64,000 nucleotides of DNA, from the NCBI RefSeq assembly GCF_028993555.1, contig NZ_CP118612.1:496001-560000 (forward strand). Reading direction: 5' to 3'. The notes under the pieces were generated by a model. It saw only the letters and a program-made list of their open reading frames with translations. It ran no database searches and was not told where the DNA came from. The position numbers were made by a program, and so were the translations under genes. Within the stretch, counting starts at the first letter, position 1, and every line of letters begins with the position of its first letter. The DNA comes from Ensifer adhaerens. GTDB lineage: Bacteria > Pseudomonadota > Alphaproteobacteria > Rhizobiales > Rhizobiaceae. Below, piece by piece: positions 18,035 through 26,942 of this stretch.

Positions 18035-18925
18035 ATGGAACTCCGCCAACTTTCCTACTTCGTTGCGGTCGCTGAGGAACTGCATTTCAACCGTGCGGCT
18101 GCGCGGATGTGCATTGCCCAGCCGGCGCTGAGCGCGCATATCCAGGCGCTGGAGAAGGAGCTGGGGGTGCGGCTGCTCGAACGGTCGACGCGGCGGGTAG
18201 AACTGACGCGGGCAGGGGAGGCGTTCTACGATCGAGCCGTCCGGATCATTGGCGACGTCGGGCTCTCTATGGACGTGGCGCGATCGGTTGCGGGCAAGGC
18301 GGCGCGCACGATCAAGATCGGAACCGTCTATCCGGCGACCATTGGCGTGCTGCCGGCGTTCCTGGCTCGTATTGGCCGGAAGTTTCCGGACGTTACCCTG
18401 CATGTGACAAGCGGCTCGACCAGCGACATCATACGGTCAATCGAGAACGGCCAGATCAATCTCGGCTTCATCCGCCCGGTCGAAAACATCGGCTCCTTGC
18501 GCTTCTTCTCGATCGCACATGAGCGCTACCTGCTGGCGGTCGAAAAGAGGAGCCCGCTCGCACTTCGAAGCGAGGTCGACATCGAGGACCTTCGCTTAGA
18601 GAAGATCATCGCCTTTTCACGTCAGAACCTTTCCTATTCCGAACGCTATTTCTCCGAGATGTTCGAGACCCATGGGCTGACCGGCAACATCGCCTACAGC
18701 TGCGATGACACTTTCTCGTTGGTATCGCTGGTCTCGGCCGGCCTTGGCATCGGCTTTGCGCCGGAATGGATGAAGGACTTGCCGAACCGGAACTTCGAGC
18801 TCAGACCCGTGCGCGGTGTCGATCTGAAGATCGGGCTTGGGGTTGCTTGGAACAAAGACGATCCGACGGCGTCGCGCGACGACATCATTGACATTGCCCG
18901 ATCGCTGGCGCGGCCGGGCAGATAA
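18035..18925 (+). CDS. LysR-family transcriptional regulator
   Basis: A 296-residue LTTR with an N-terminal winged HTH (MELRQLSYFVAVAEELHFNR, AARMCIAQPALSAHIQALEK) and a LysR_substrate domain (TIKIGTVYPATIGVLPAFL onward). The HTH is of the BenM/CatM/CbnR-like group that usually governs aromatic or organic acid breakdown. ATG 18035 begins the conserved domain; the in-frame upstream codons are not conserved. No enzyme gene is adjacent on either side, so its target may have been lost in rearrangement. Confidence 0.88.
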   Translation: MELRQLSYFVAVAEELHFNRAAARMCIAQPALSAHIQALEKELGVRLLERSTRRVELTRAGEAFYDRAVRIIGDVGLSMDVARSVAGKAARTIKIGTVYPATIGVLPAFLARIGRKFPDVTLHVTSGSTSDIIRSIENGQINLGFIRPVENIGSLRFFSIAHERYLLAVEKRSPLALRSEVDIEDLRLEKIIAFSRQNLSYSERYFSEMFETHGLTGNIAYSCDDTFSLVSLVSAGLGIGFAPEWMKDLPNRNFELRPVRGVDLKIGLGVAWNKDDPTASRDDIIDIARSLARPGR

Positions 18926-18969
18926 GGGGAATTCAATGACGCGAACTCCCGAGGTGTGGAATGTGACGT

Positions 18970-19173
18970 TCAGGCTGACCTGACGTTTTCGGCCTTCGAT
19001 TTTCCGGTCTTGCGGTCCTGACCAAGCTCATAGCTGACCTTTTGACCGTCGCGCAGTGACGTCGCGCCTTGAAGCGCCGACACATGGACAAAGACGTCCG
19101 TTCCACCGTCGTCGGGCGTGATAAAACCAAAACCCTTGTCCTGGTTGAAAAACTTAACGGTACCGGTGGCCAT
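18970..19173 (-). CDS. cold-shock domain protein (CspA family)
   Basis: A 67-residue single cold-shock domain with RNP1 KGFGFITP and RNP2 VFVHV, beginning [11 protein letters not shown]. It binds single-stranded RNA/DNA and acts as an RNA chaperone. ATG 19173 is preferred because GAGG lies 6-9 nt upstream; an in-frame ATG two codons earlier is possible. CspA paralogues are common on rhizobial replicons. Confidence 0.92.
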   Translation of the reverse strand: MATGTVKFFNQDKGFGFITPDDGGTDVFVHVSALQGATSLRDGQKVSYELGQDRKTGKSKAENVRSA

Positions 19174-19276
19174 GATCATCCTCGTCGGCAGAGTGGTTGC
19201 GTTTCGCGATTCGAGCTTACCCAGCGCCGGTCCTTACAGCAATCGCGCATGGCGTGCACTGTGGTTCGCGGACCTA

Positions 19277-19470
19277 GGGGGCGGCTGACGCTGCCCCCTT
19301 CGCCCCTTCGAGTACCTGCCGCTCAGCTTCCTTCACTCCATGACGTTGCGTTCCGTGCAGCCGGTTCCCCGCGCAGTCGCTTGCAGCCCAATCCCCCGCT
19401 GGTTCGCCCGAGTTCGGAAGCAGGAGCGAAGGGCTCCCGCTTCGCGAGATCAAGGGAAAGGGGCAAGGGC
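19277..19470 (+). promoter_or_regulatory. structured 5' leader of the ardC relic (same family as the DUF932 leader)
   Basis: GC-rich leader with a GGGGGCGGC/GCTGCCCCC hairpin (19277-19298), the conserved 19-mer CGTGCAGCCGGTTCCCCGC (19354-19372; one mismatch to 53829-53847), and a second hairpin GAAGCAGGAGC/GCTCCCGCTTC (19417-19443, one A.C mismatch). The second hairpin ends 27 nt before ATG 19471, and a purine-rich AAGGGAAAGGGGCAAGGG lies between. The order of elements matches the leader at 53760-53937. Confidence 0.6.
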
Positions 19471-19636
19471 ATGGCCAAGCAACAAGCAATCTCAACGATC
19501 AGTGGCATCTATGAACGCATCACCCAGCGCATTGTCGGGCAGCTCGAGGCCGAGATCTGACCGTGGATGCTGCCATGGGCGCCACGGGCCCATACGTCCG
19601 GCGGCCCATTTATGCGGAACGAACCGCCGGCCGAAT
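19471..19636 (+). pseudogene. ardC: ardC (DUF1738 antirestriction) 5' relic
   Basis: The reading frame starts MAKQQAISTISGIYERITQR and IVGQLEAEI, matching the N-terminus of ArdC-type antirestriction proteins. A TGA at 19558 replaces the expected Arg codon, and after it the same frame continues with PWMLPW, the family's RPW..PW segment, then loses similarity at the hisD-like 3' end. ArdC proteins are ~300 residues, so only about 50 residues' worth remains. This is a broken plasmid gene cut off by the junction with the hisD-like operon. Confidence 0.6.
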
Positions 19637-19637
19637 G

Positions 19638-20963
19638 TCAGCGGATAGCGGCAAGCCGCAGCGACGAAACCGAATTGGCGTGACCAACGAATCCCTCGTA
19701 GCGGCCGAGCCTTTCGGCATGCGGCGCGAACCGACTATACGCATCCTGCGACATGGAGGCGATCGATGTGCGCTTCAGGAAGTCGAATACGGCGAGCGGG
19801 GATGCGGTTTTGGCGGCGCCGCCAGTCGGCAGCACATGGCTCGGGCCAAGGACGAAATTGGCGATGCCTATGGCGGAATGCGGCCCGAGCAGGATCTCGC
19901 CGGCATGACGGATTTGCGGCAGGTATTGCCAGGCGTTTTCGGCGAGCACGGCCAGATGCTCAGCAGCATAGTCGTTGATAAAGGCGAAGGCCTCTTCTTC
20001 ACTGGGGGCGACAACGATGCCGCCTTTGCGGCCGGTCAGCACGGTACGCGAGAAGTCGGCGCGATTGGGCGTCATTCTTGCCCAGTGATCGGGAATGCGT
20101 TGGGCCACTTCCTCCGCGAAGATCTCGTTCGACGTTACGAGAAAGACCGATGAGTCGGGGCCGTGCTCGGACTCGACGCACAGATCCATCGCGACCAGGT
20201 CGGCAGAAACCGTCGCATCGGAATAGATGAGCAGTTCACTTGGGCCCGCGGGGCTACCGGGGTCGATTACCGACGAGAGGAGTTTTTTGGCGGCGACCAC
20301 CCACGGACTTCCCGGGCCGACAACCTTCGAGCATCTGGGTACGGTCTCCGTTCCGTAGGCCACCGCGGCAATGCCTTGTGCGCCGCCACATTTGAACACC
20401 GCCTCGACGCCTGCGATTTCGGCGGCGACCAACGTGGCCGGATCCACCGTGCCGTCCGGGCCCGGCGGGGTGATTACAACGACTTTTTTTACACCTGCCA
20501 CCTTTGCCGGGATTGCCGTCATCAGCACAGAGCTTGGAAACGAGCCTTTACCGCGTGGGACGTAACAGGCGACCGAATCGATCGGTGTCCAGCGATCGCC
20601 GACGATCACACCCTGGTGTGTCTCGTGCAGAGACAGGGTGTCGGGAAGTTGCTTCTCGTGGAAATGCCGGATGTTGTCGGCGGCAAAGTGGAGCGTCTCG
20701 ATCAGATCCGGATCGACCAGCGACCGAGCTGTGGCGAACTCCTGTGGTGTTGCCCTGATGTCCTTTGGCGACAGGTTCGCCTTGTCCAGCGTACGGGCAA
20801 AATCGGCAAGGGCTTCATCGCCTCTTACGCGTACGTCTTCGATGATCGGAACGACGCGGTCGGTGAAGGCGGTGATGTCGCTCTCGGCGCGCTGCAAGAG
20901 GTCGTTGCGCTGGTCCGGTGTCAGCTCTGACAGCCGATACATCGAGATCTTGGGGGTGGACAT
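19638..20963 (-). CDS. histidinol dehydrogenase family protein
   Basis: A 441-residue HisD-fold Zn/NAD dehydrogenase. Seen are CYVPRGKGSFPSSVLMTAIP, KCGGAQGIAAVAYGTETVP (Gln ligand region), GPGSPWVVAAKK, ESEHGPDSSVFLV (His ligand region) and the C-terminal GPSHVLPTGGAAKTASPLAV. Position at the end of an ABC-importer/amidohydrolase cluster, not in a his operon, argues for a catabolic paralogue oxidising an amino or hydroxy alcohol rather than L-histidinol; HisD homologues with such roles are known. ATG 20963 follows AAGGAG. Confidence 0.85.
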   Translation of the reverse strand: MSTPKISMYRLSELTPDQRNDLLQRAESDITAFTDRVVPIIEDVRVRGDEALADFARTLDKANLSPKDIRATPQEFATARSLVDPDLIETLHFAADNIRHFHEKQLPDTLSLHETHQGVIVGDRWTPIDSVACYVPRGKGSFPSSVLMTAIPAKVAGVKKVVVITPPGPDGTVDPATLVAAEIAGVEAVFKCGGAQGIAAVAYGTETVPRCSKVVGPGSPWVVAAKKLLSSVIDPGSPAGPSELLIYSDATVSADLVAMDLCVESEHGPDSSVFLVTSNEIFAEEVAQRIPDHWARMTPNRADFSRTVLTGRKGGIVVAPSEEEAFAFINDYAAEHLAVLAENAWQYLPQIRHAGEILLGPHSAIGIANFVLGPSHVLPTGGAAKTASPLAVFDFLKRTSIASMSQDAYSRFAPHAERLGRYEGFVGHANSVSSLRLAAIR

Positions 20964-21077
20964 GACAGGCTCCTTGGAATTTGAGGGTAAGCGCCAGCGC
21001 CTCAAGAATCCCTGAGTGAAGTTCGCCAGCAATGTCGTTTGGGTCAGGGACGCCGGCTTAGCCGCCGGCAACCCTTG

Positions 21078-21854
21078 TCAGTGATCGCGCATTTCGGACC
21101 GGATGCTGCCGAGGACGTCCGCCTGAAGGGCTGCAAACTCGGCGAGCCGATGCGTTTCCGGGCTTCTCGGGCGTGGAAGGGGCACATCGAAGATCTTCTT
21201 GATACGCCCGGGGTTGGAGGCCATCACGAAGATTCGGTCCGACAGGAAGACGGCTTCCTCCACGTCGTGCGTCACGAAGATGACCGTCAATTTCTCACGT
21301 TCCCAGACGCTGGTCAGCAATTCCTGCATCTGCACGCGCGTCAGGGCGTCCAGGGCCCCGAAGGGTTCGTCCATCAAAAGGAGCTTCGGCTTGTAGGAGA
21401 GCGCACGGGCGATTGCCACCCGCTGTTTCATCCCGCCGGAAAGCTGGGCCGGATAGCGGTCGGCGAAGGCTTCGAGACCGACCAGCTTCAATTGTGCCAT
21501 GGCCATGTCGCCGGTTTCCGATCGCGGATGGCCGGTCGCCTCGAGCGCGAACTCGACGTTCTTCTTCGCCGTCAGCCATGGCAGCAGCGTGTAGCTCTGG
21601 AACACCACCCCGCGGTCAGCACCGGGTCCGAGAATGTCCGTGCCATCGACCTTCAATTCGCCCTCGTCGTGCGTTTGCAGGCCGGCGATGATGGAGAGCA
21701 GCGTGCTCTTGCCGCAACCCGACGCGCCAACAAGCGAGATGAATTCGTTCTCCTGGATGGCCAAGGAGACATTGTCGAGAACCGTCAGGCGTTCCTTCTT
21801 GGAGCGGCTGGAGGCAAAGGTTTTCGTGAGGTCACGAATGAGAAGCTTTTCCAT
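21078..21854 (-). CDS. nitrate/sulfonate/taurine-type ABC transporter ATPase
   Basis: A 258-residue SsuB/TauB-like ATPase with Walker A GASGCGKST, Q-loop QSYTLLPWL, signature LSGGMKQRVAIARAL, Walker B LLLMDEPFGALD and the H-loop FVTHDVEEA. It powers uptake with the permease and binding protein of the same cluster. Its ATG overlaps the permease stop codon (ATGA), so translation is coupled. Confidence 0.92.
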   Translation of the reverse strand: MEKLLIRDLTKTFASSRSKKERLTVLDNVSLAIQENEFISLVGASGCGKSTLLSIIAGLQTHDEGELKVDGTDILGPGADRGVVFQSYTLLPWLTAKKNVEFALEATGHPRSETGDMAMAQLKLVGLEAFADRYPAQLSGGMKQRVAIARALSYKPKLLLMDEPFGALDALTRVQMQELLTSVWEREKLTVIFVTHDVEEAVFLSDRIFVMASNPGRIKKIFDVPLPRPRSPETHRLAEFAALQADVLGSIRSEMRDH

Positions 21855-22657
21855 CAGTGTTTCCCCTCGTAGCGGAACATGCGCTTGCCGAGAAATTTCA
21901 TGACCTGGTCGCTGATCAGCCCGAGGATGCCGAGCACCACGATGTAGCCGATGGCCGTGTCTGTCTGAAAATAGCGCTGCGCCACGGTGATGCGGTAGCC
22001 GAGGCCACTGTTGGCAGCGACAAGTTCCGCAAGGACGACCCATGTCCAGGCCCAGCCGAGCGATACTCTGAGCGTGTCCCAGATCTGAGGCGCGGCGGAG
22101 GGCAGGATGATCCTGGTGACAATCTTGAAGTCACTCAGGCCCACGGTTCTCCCAAATCCGATGAAATCCGGCGGTACGCGCTTGATGTTGTCCATGAACA
22201 TCAGTGCCTGCTGAAAGAAGGTGCCGATCCAGATGATCAGGAATTTCTGGGTGTCGGACGTCCCGGTCCAGAGGATCGTCAGCGGAACGAAGGCGACGAC
22301 GGGCATGTAGCGGATGAAGTCGAGAAACGGTTCGATCGCGGCGTCCCAGAACCTGTAGTTGCCGATGAGTACGCCTACGGCGAGTGCCGTGACCGACGCG
22401 GCGATGAAGCCGACACCGATGCGGTAGACGCTGCTTGCGACGTCGCCGGCGAGCGTGCCATCTGCGGCGAGGCTCCAGAGCCGGGCGACGATGGCGCCTG
22501 GCGAGGGGAGGAAGATCGGCCGTATGAGCCCGGCCTCCGCGATGCCCCACCAGAGCGCGAAGAAGATTGCAAACGAACATAGCGAGATGGTCGCATAGGT
22601 GGCGGGTGAGATCTCAGCCTGCATGCTGAGAATGGACTTCTTTCTTGGCTTGGCCAT
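21854..22657 (-). CDS. nitrate/sulfonate/taurine-type ABC transporter permease
   Basis: A 267-residue SsuC/TauC-type permease with about six hydrophobic segments and the EAA-loop region (LRVSLGWAWTWVVLAELVAA, then NSGLGYRI). It forms the membrane channel with the ATPase it overlaps. AGGAGCG lies about 12 nt before ATG 22657. It is 190 bp from the binding-protein gene. Confidence 0.9.
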   Translation of the reverse strand: MAKPRKKSILSMQAEISPATYATISLCSFAIFFALWWGIAEAGLIRPIFLPSPGAIVARLWSLAADGTLAGDVASSVYRIGVGFIAASVTALAVGVLIGNYRFWDAAIEPFLDFIRYMPVVAFVPLTILWTGTSDTQKFLIIWIGTFFQQALMFMDNIKRVPPDFIGFGRTVGLSDFKIVTRIILPSAAPQIWDTLRVSLGWAWTWVVLAELVAANSGLGYRITVAQRYFQTDTAIGYIVVLGILGLISDQVMKFLGKRMFRYEGKH

Positions 22658-22847
22658 GGATAGCCGCGCTCCTGTCGTTTCTACTTTCAGGCAACATTTG
22701 CCTAGGGGTTATCGTGGCGATCGGGCGACTGCGCGCCGCAAAACGCGGCAAGCCCGTAGGCTCGCGGCGACCTGTCTTGCGTATCAGAAACTTGGCCATC
22801 CGCCCGGCGAAGAAGCTCTGCCGGCGGCGCCGCCAGAGCTTTCGTCA

Positions 22848-23840
22848 TCAGAGCGAGGAAAGGGCTGTCGTATCGATCGCGTCCTTGGCTTCGAAAGACT
22901 TGGTGATGAGGCCGAGGTCCGTGCTGGCGACATTGACGGCAGGGAAGGTTTTCGTTGCGAAATCCCCGGTCAGAAGTGCCTTGTTCTCTGCAAGCGTGTA
23001 GTAGTGAACACCTGCGAATGTCGTGCCAAGTTCGCTTGCATCGGAGCCAACACCCTTGGCGATGATCGCCTGGCATTCTGCCGGGTTCTTGTTGTAGGCG
23101 TCCACTGCGTCCCCCCAGCTCTTTACCATTGCACGGACCTGGCCGGGTCGACCTTTGAGCGTTTCCTCTGTCACGACGAAGCAGTCGCTAATGAGGCCGG
23201 GGCTTTCAGCGGCCGTGTAGAGGAGCGAGAGGCCGGGATCGGCCTTGAGCGCGGCCGAGATGTAAGGCTCGTAGGTAACCATGGCGTCAGCCGAGCCCGA
23301 AAGGACTGCGGCCGCGGCCTGCGCCGCCGGCGTGTTGATTGTGGTGATGTCGTTCAGCGTCAGACCTGCCTTCTTCAGCGCGTCAGCAATAAGTAGGTGG
23401 CTTGTCGAGCCTTGCTCATAGGCAATGGACTTGCCCTTGAGATCTGTAATGCTGGCGATGCTCTTGGGGCTGACGACGGCATCGGCCGTCGAGCTGAAAT
23501 CTTCGAGAAGCACGATTTTGTAGTGGGCGCCCTGCTGCAAGTGCTGGAGCACGTTGTGCGTTGCGGCGTTCGTTGCCTGGACTTCGCCGCTGGCAAGGAT
23601 CGCAAGATCCGCCGCATCGTCCACATAGGGCACGAACTCGACGCCTTCGAGCCCATTGGCCGCGAAGATGCCTTTCTCCTGGGCCACGTACCACATGCCA
23701 TAGCCGATCCATGGCTGGATCGACATCTTGAAGATGCCGGGTTCGACGGTAGCGGCGGCAAAGGCCTTCGAAGAGATGACGTAGGGTGCGGCGACGGCGC
23801 CGCCCATCAGCATCATGAGGTTGCGTCGGGAGATGTTCAT
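22848..23840 (-). CDS. ABC transporter substrate-binding protein (NMT1/SsuA-like), possible Tat export
   Basis: A 330-residue SBP_bac_3/NMT1-type protein. The signal region contains a twin arginine (NISRRNLMMLMGGAVAAPYV) and ends at a SSKAFAA site, so Tat export is likely. The mature part has IQPWIGYGMWYVAQEKGIFA and SGEVQATNAATHNVLQHL, as in binding proteins for nitrate, sulfonates, taurine, riboflavin or pyrimidine precursors. Next to a dimethylformamidase-like gene, a small amide or amine is a reasonable ligand (inference). GGGAACG precedes ATG 23840. Confidence 0.88.
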   Translation of the reverse strand: MNISRRNLMMLMGGAVAAPYVISSKAFAAATVEPGIFKMSIQPWIGYGMWYVAQEKGIFAANGLEGVEFVPYVDDAADLAILASGEVQATNAATHNVLQHLQQGAHYKIVLLEDFSSTADAVVSPKSIASITDLKGKSIAYEQGSTSHLLIADALKKAGLTLNDITTINTPAAQAAAAVLSGSADAMVTYEPYISAALKADPGLSLLYTAAESPGLISDCFVVTEETLKGRPGQVRAMVKSWGDAVDAYNKNPAECQAIIAKGVGSDASELGTTFAGVHYYTLAENKALLTGDFATKTFPAVNVASTDLGLITKSFEAKDAIDTTALSSL

Positions 23841-23912
23841 TCTTTCGTTCCCTTTTATGTTGGCTGTTGCTTGAACCCGGCCGGAGCGCCAATTCTCGGG
23901 CCGTGCGTGGGG

Positions 23913-25919
23913 CTATTTGCCGAATCCCGCGGCAAGATTTTTCATGATTTGTCCGACGGCGTTCTGAGGGCCCGGGCCCGGCAGTGCACCGAGCCAGGCC
24001 ACCGAACCGGTGCAGAATACGTGGCCGCCTCCCTTGTGACGATAGATCGTCATGTCGGCGCGGCGAAGGGTTTTGCGTTCGACGTCGCCATCGGCGAGCC
24101 AGACGTCGGGGCGAACCTGGAAACTGTCATCGAAACCATCGGCCGTCGCGAGGACTACGAGGTTCGGCGGCGTCTCCTGCGAACGGACTACCGCGTCGAC
24201 TTCATATCCCGCTGCGCCTCCCAGCACCGTCCCGTCGTCTCCGATCGGTTCGTCGCCAATGCCTTCGAACAGCCAGGCGTAGCGGGGGTCGTGACTGCCC
24301 TCAAGCCGCCGGTAAGGACGGGAAGCTCCGAAGCTCATGATGAGGTAGGTAACGCCCAGATAGGATTGCGGGTTCGTGAGGCCGCGGTCCTCCCAGGCGC
24401 CTCCGGGTTCGCCGGTCATCGACATGTGGGCTTCCCCCGGGCGACCGCTCCAGATGTCGCTCTTTACGCGCCTGAGTTCCATCGTTTCACCTTCATAGGC
24501 GACAACCCAGTAGAACCCGTTCCCGCCGAGATAGGCGAGGTTACCGCCTGCATCGAGGTATTGGCGTATCGCAGCCATCATGGGCGTCGACCAATATTCC
24601 GGATGGCTTCCCGTCAGGACCGCTCCATAAGGCGCAACCGCGTCCAATCCCTCTTCATGCAGGTCTCTGTCGGTGATGATGTCGATCGCGATGCCTTCTC
24701 TTGCGTAGAACTTGAGCAGTTGCAGATCGACGGGCAAAAGGTGTGGGCTATTGGAAAGCGGGTAGTGATAGTCGTCGCGCACGGTTGCCTTCGGGCGCCG
24801 CGCCGATGTCAGGCTGACGCCGCTCAAGTCGCTGTGCACGTCGTAGAGGCACAGGAAATCATTATCGATGGCGAACCGGTGCCCACGATCGGTACCGTGC
24901 CACGGGTAGCGAACAGGGGGCAGGCGCTCGTCGGCATAGGCAAGATAGGTCGAGGTTGAAACGAGGAAGGTGAGTTTTGCCGCTGGCCGGCTTGGCCTGA
25001 CAAAGAACGGTAGCCGTTCGACGCCCTGCCGGGTGGAGATCTCGACCGCAAAAACGCCGGAGCGTGCCTCCACAGGAATGGTTACAGTGAGATCGGCGGT
25101 CCAGTCGAAGCCACCGAAATCGTCATCGTGGAGATGGATCGCATCGAACTGCGATGGATCGAGCCTCGGGTCATGGATCTCAGAGGTGAACCGGCGCGAG
25201 GCGACGGCGAAGGTCGGCATGTTATGGATAGTCAGGGCACGATCGGCGTCTTCGATGGAGCCAAGTTTACCGATCGGGCCGCGGGCCGGAAACTGCCAAT
25301 GGTGTTCCTGCCCATCGACGAGAAGTCCGATGCGGCCGACACGGGCGTTCAGTGTTTTTTCCTTGTGGGAACCATCGGACCCGATTGCCGCGGGGCCTGT
25401 GCCTTCGCCGCGCGGCACCACGATACGGGCAAGGGTCTGTCCATCCCCGGCAAAAAGCGTTGCCTCGATCTCGTTGCCGAGGGTGCGCAGGCTGAGTTCG
25501 TACCAGCATTCGTTGGAAACTGCCGTAAACGGATGGCTGCTTTTATCCGTGTGAATGCTGAGTGCGCCAGCTTCGCCCAGCCATACCGATGCTTCCGCGA
25601 AACGGCAGACTGGCTTTTTACCGTGATTTTGCGTGAACAGTACCTCGAACCGCAGTTCTGCCGCCGCTTGGGAAACCGGCATTGCCGGCAGCTCGATCCA
25701 TGAACCGAGATCGTAGTCGCGAACGGCAAAACCGTCACAATGCTTCCGGATCTGCCAAGCCATGACTTCGTGCTCGTCGCGATCAATAGAAACAATCCGT
25801 ATCGCCGCCTCGGCATCGACGCAGGAGACGTGGACATTCGCTTCTGCGCCGGCTCTCACCGACCACGGCTCGACAAACCCGACAGCGGGCATGGCTGAAT
25901 GGTTCAGCGTTCGTCTCAT
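23913..25919 (-). CDS. N,N-dimethylformamidase large-subunit-like amidohydrolase
   Basis: A 668-residue protein. The N-terminal half has a lectin/laminin-G-like region (SIHTDKSSHPFTAVSNECWY). The C-terminal half matches the DMFase large-subunit domain (YLAYADERLP, GHRFAIDNDFLCLYDVHSDL, REGIAIDIITDRDLHEEGL, LTGSHPEYWSTPMMAAIRQY, LGGNGFYWVVAY), with the Tyr/Glu-rich SHPEYWS stretch expected near the mononuclear iron. DMFase hydrolyses dimethylformamide to dimethylamine and formate; here the substrate may be another formamide or amide. No small subunit was found nearby. ATG 25919 with AAGGGG 9 nt upstream is chosen over longer frames. Confidence 0.75.
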   Translation of the reverse strand: MRRTLNHSAMPAVGFVEPWSVRAGAEANVHVSCVDAEAAIRIVSIDRDEHEVMAWQIRKHCDGFAVRDYDLGSWIELPAMPVSQAAAELRFEVLFTQNHGKKPVCRFAEASVWLGEAGALSIHTDKSSHPFTAVSNECWYELSLRTLGNEIEATLFAGDGQTLARIVVPRGEGTGPAAIGSDGSHKEKTLNARVGRIGLLVDGQEHHWQFPARGPIGKLGSIEDADRALTIHNMPTFAVASRRFTSEIHDPRLDPSQFDAIHLHDDDFGGFDWTADLTVTIPVEARSGVFAVEISTRQGVERLPFFVRPSRPAAKLTFLVSTSTYLAYADERLPPVRYPWHGTDRGHRFAIDNDFLCLYDVHSDLSGVSLTSARRPKATVRDDYHYPLSNSPHLLPVDLQLLKFYAREGIAIDIITDRDLHEEGLDAVAPYGAVLTGSHPEYWSTPMMAAIRQYLDAGGNLAYLGGNGFYWVVAYEGETMELRRVKSDIWSGRPGEAHMSMTGEPGGAWEDRGLTNPQSYLGVTYLIMSFGASRPYRRLEGSHDPRYAWLFEGIGDEPIGDDGTVLGGAAGYEVDAVVRSQETPPNLVVLATADGFDDSFQVRPDVWLADGDVERKTLRRADMTIYRHKGGGHVFCTGSVAWLGALPGPGPQNAVGQIMKNLAAGFGK

Positions 25920-26096
25920 GGCGTTACCCCTTGGATGGTTAGCACTTTTAGCCGTGCCTTTTTGCGGATTGGGGCTCATGGCCGGCTCTTCGACAAAACC
26001 AGGACGCATGAATTGCATCCGGACCTTCCATCAGAGCTTGGCGTCCATAACCCTTCCGTCTATGGTTTTGGACAATAAACTATCCTTGAGAGGGGC

Positions 26097-26942
26097 ATGT
26101 ATACCCCGGTGGGGGTACAGGACATGAAAAACTCCCTTCTGAACGCTCTTGCCGCGACGCTCGAAGCCGTCGGCTCGGACGACTTCTATCCGGCGATGTG
26201 CGAGTACCTGCGGCAGTGCCTGGAATTCGACAATGTGATTGCAATCGTCTTCGTGGGAACGAATGTCCCACACGTCGCCTATTCCAAGGCCTACGGCTCC
26301 GATGTCTTTCGCTATGTCGCTGAGCAATATCTCTCGGGTGCGTATCTGCTCGACCCAATTTACCACTTCCATCTGAAGCGGGGAGAGGAGGGCCTCTACA
26401 GGCTTCTGGATGTCGCGCCCGATCAGTTCCGCAGCAGCCGCTATTACAAATGGTACTACGGTCGGATCGGCATTTCCGACGAGATATCAGTCTTTCTGCC
26501 CATCAGCGCGAACGCCACCATTACCATATCCATGGGCAAGGATGGATTGTCGGGCACCTCGTTTTCGCAAAAGGCCGAAGATCACCTGAGGCAACACCAG
26601 CGCGTGATCCTTGCAACATTGAAGGCGCATTGGGCTGCATTGGGTGCGCCGGCGATCCAGATCGCGCAGGTGACATCGATTACAGAGAGCTTGCGCGATG
26701 AGGTGCACAGGCATCACAACATCAGCCTGAGTCCTCGGCAAGCAGAGGTTGCCCTGCTGATCCTGCAGGGACATTCCTCGCCGTCGGTTGCTCTTCAACT
26801 TGGTCTGAGTCCACAGACGGTGAAAGTCTTCCGCAAGCAGCTCTACCAAAGATGTGGCATTTCCTCCCAGGCAGAATTGTTCTCTCTGATGATGCCACTC
26901 CTTCGGGGAGCTAACGCTCCTAAAATCCCAGCTTCTCGTTAG
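26097..26942 (+). CDS. LuxR-family transcriptional regulator
   Basis: A 281-residue regulator with a LuxR HTH at the C-terminus (LSPRQAEVALLILQGHSSPS, then VALQLGLSPQTVKVFRKQLY). An N-terminal sensory part (AMCEYLRQCLEFDNVIAIVF) resembles GAF/autoinducer-type folds without the full acyl-homoserine-lactone signature. It is divergent from the amidohydrolase/ABC/HisD-like cluster and most likely controls it. Two starts are possible: ATG 26097 after GAGAGGGG, or ATG 26124. A TACCCC-GGTG-GGGGTA inverted repeat lies between them and would be untranslated if the second start is used. Confidence 0.85.
   Translation: MYTPVGVQDMKNSLLNALAATLEAVGSDDFYPAMCEYLRQCLEFDNVIAIVFVGTNVPHVAYSKAYGSDVFRYVAEQYLSGAYLLDPIYHFHLKRGEEGLYRLLDVAPDQFRSSRYYKWYYGRIGISDEISVFLPISANATITISMGKDGLSGTSFSQKAEDHLRQHQRVILATLKAHWAALGAPAIQIAQVTSITESLRDEVHRHHNISLSPRQAEVALLILQGHSSPSVALQLGLSPQTVKVFRKQLYQRCGISSQAELFSLMMPLLRGANAPKIPASR

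Noticed and set aside
19638..20963. Sulfopropanediol dehydrogenase (HpsN-like) role for the HisD homologue
   Set aside because: The taurine/sulfonate-type importer made this tempting, but no sulfolactate or sulfonate lyase gene is present and the neighbour is an amide hydrolase.
23397..24959. 520-codon plus-strand frame opposite the binding protein and amidohydrolase genes
   Set aside because: Antisense shadow of two well-supported genes; no domain and atypical composition.
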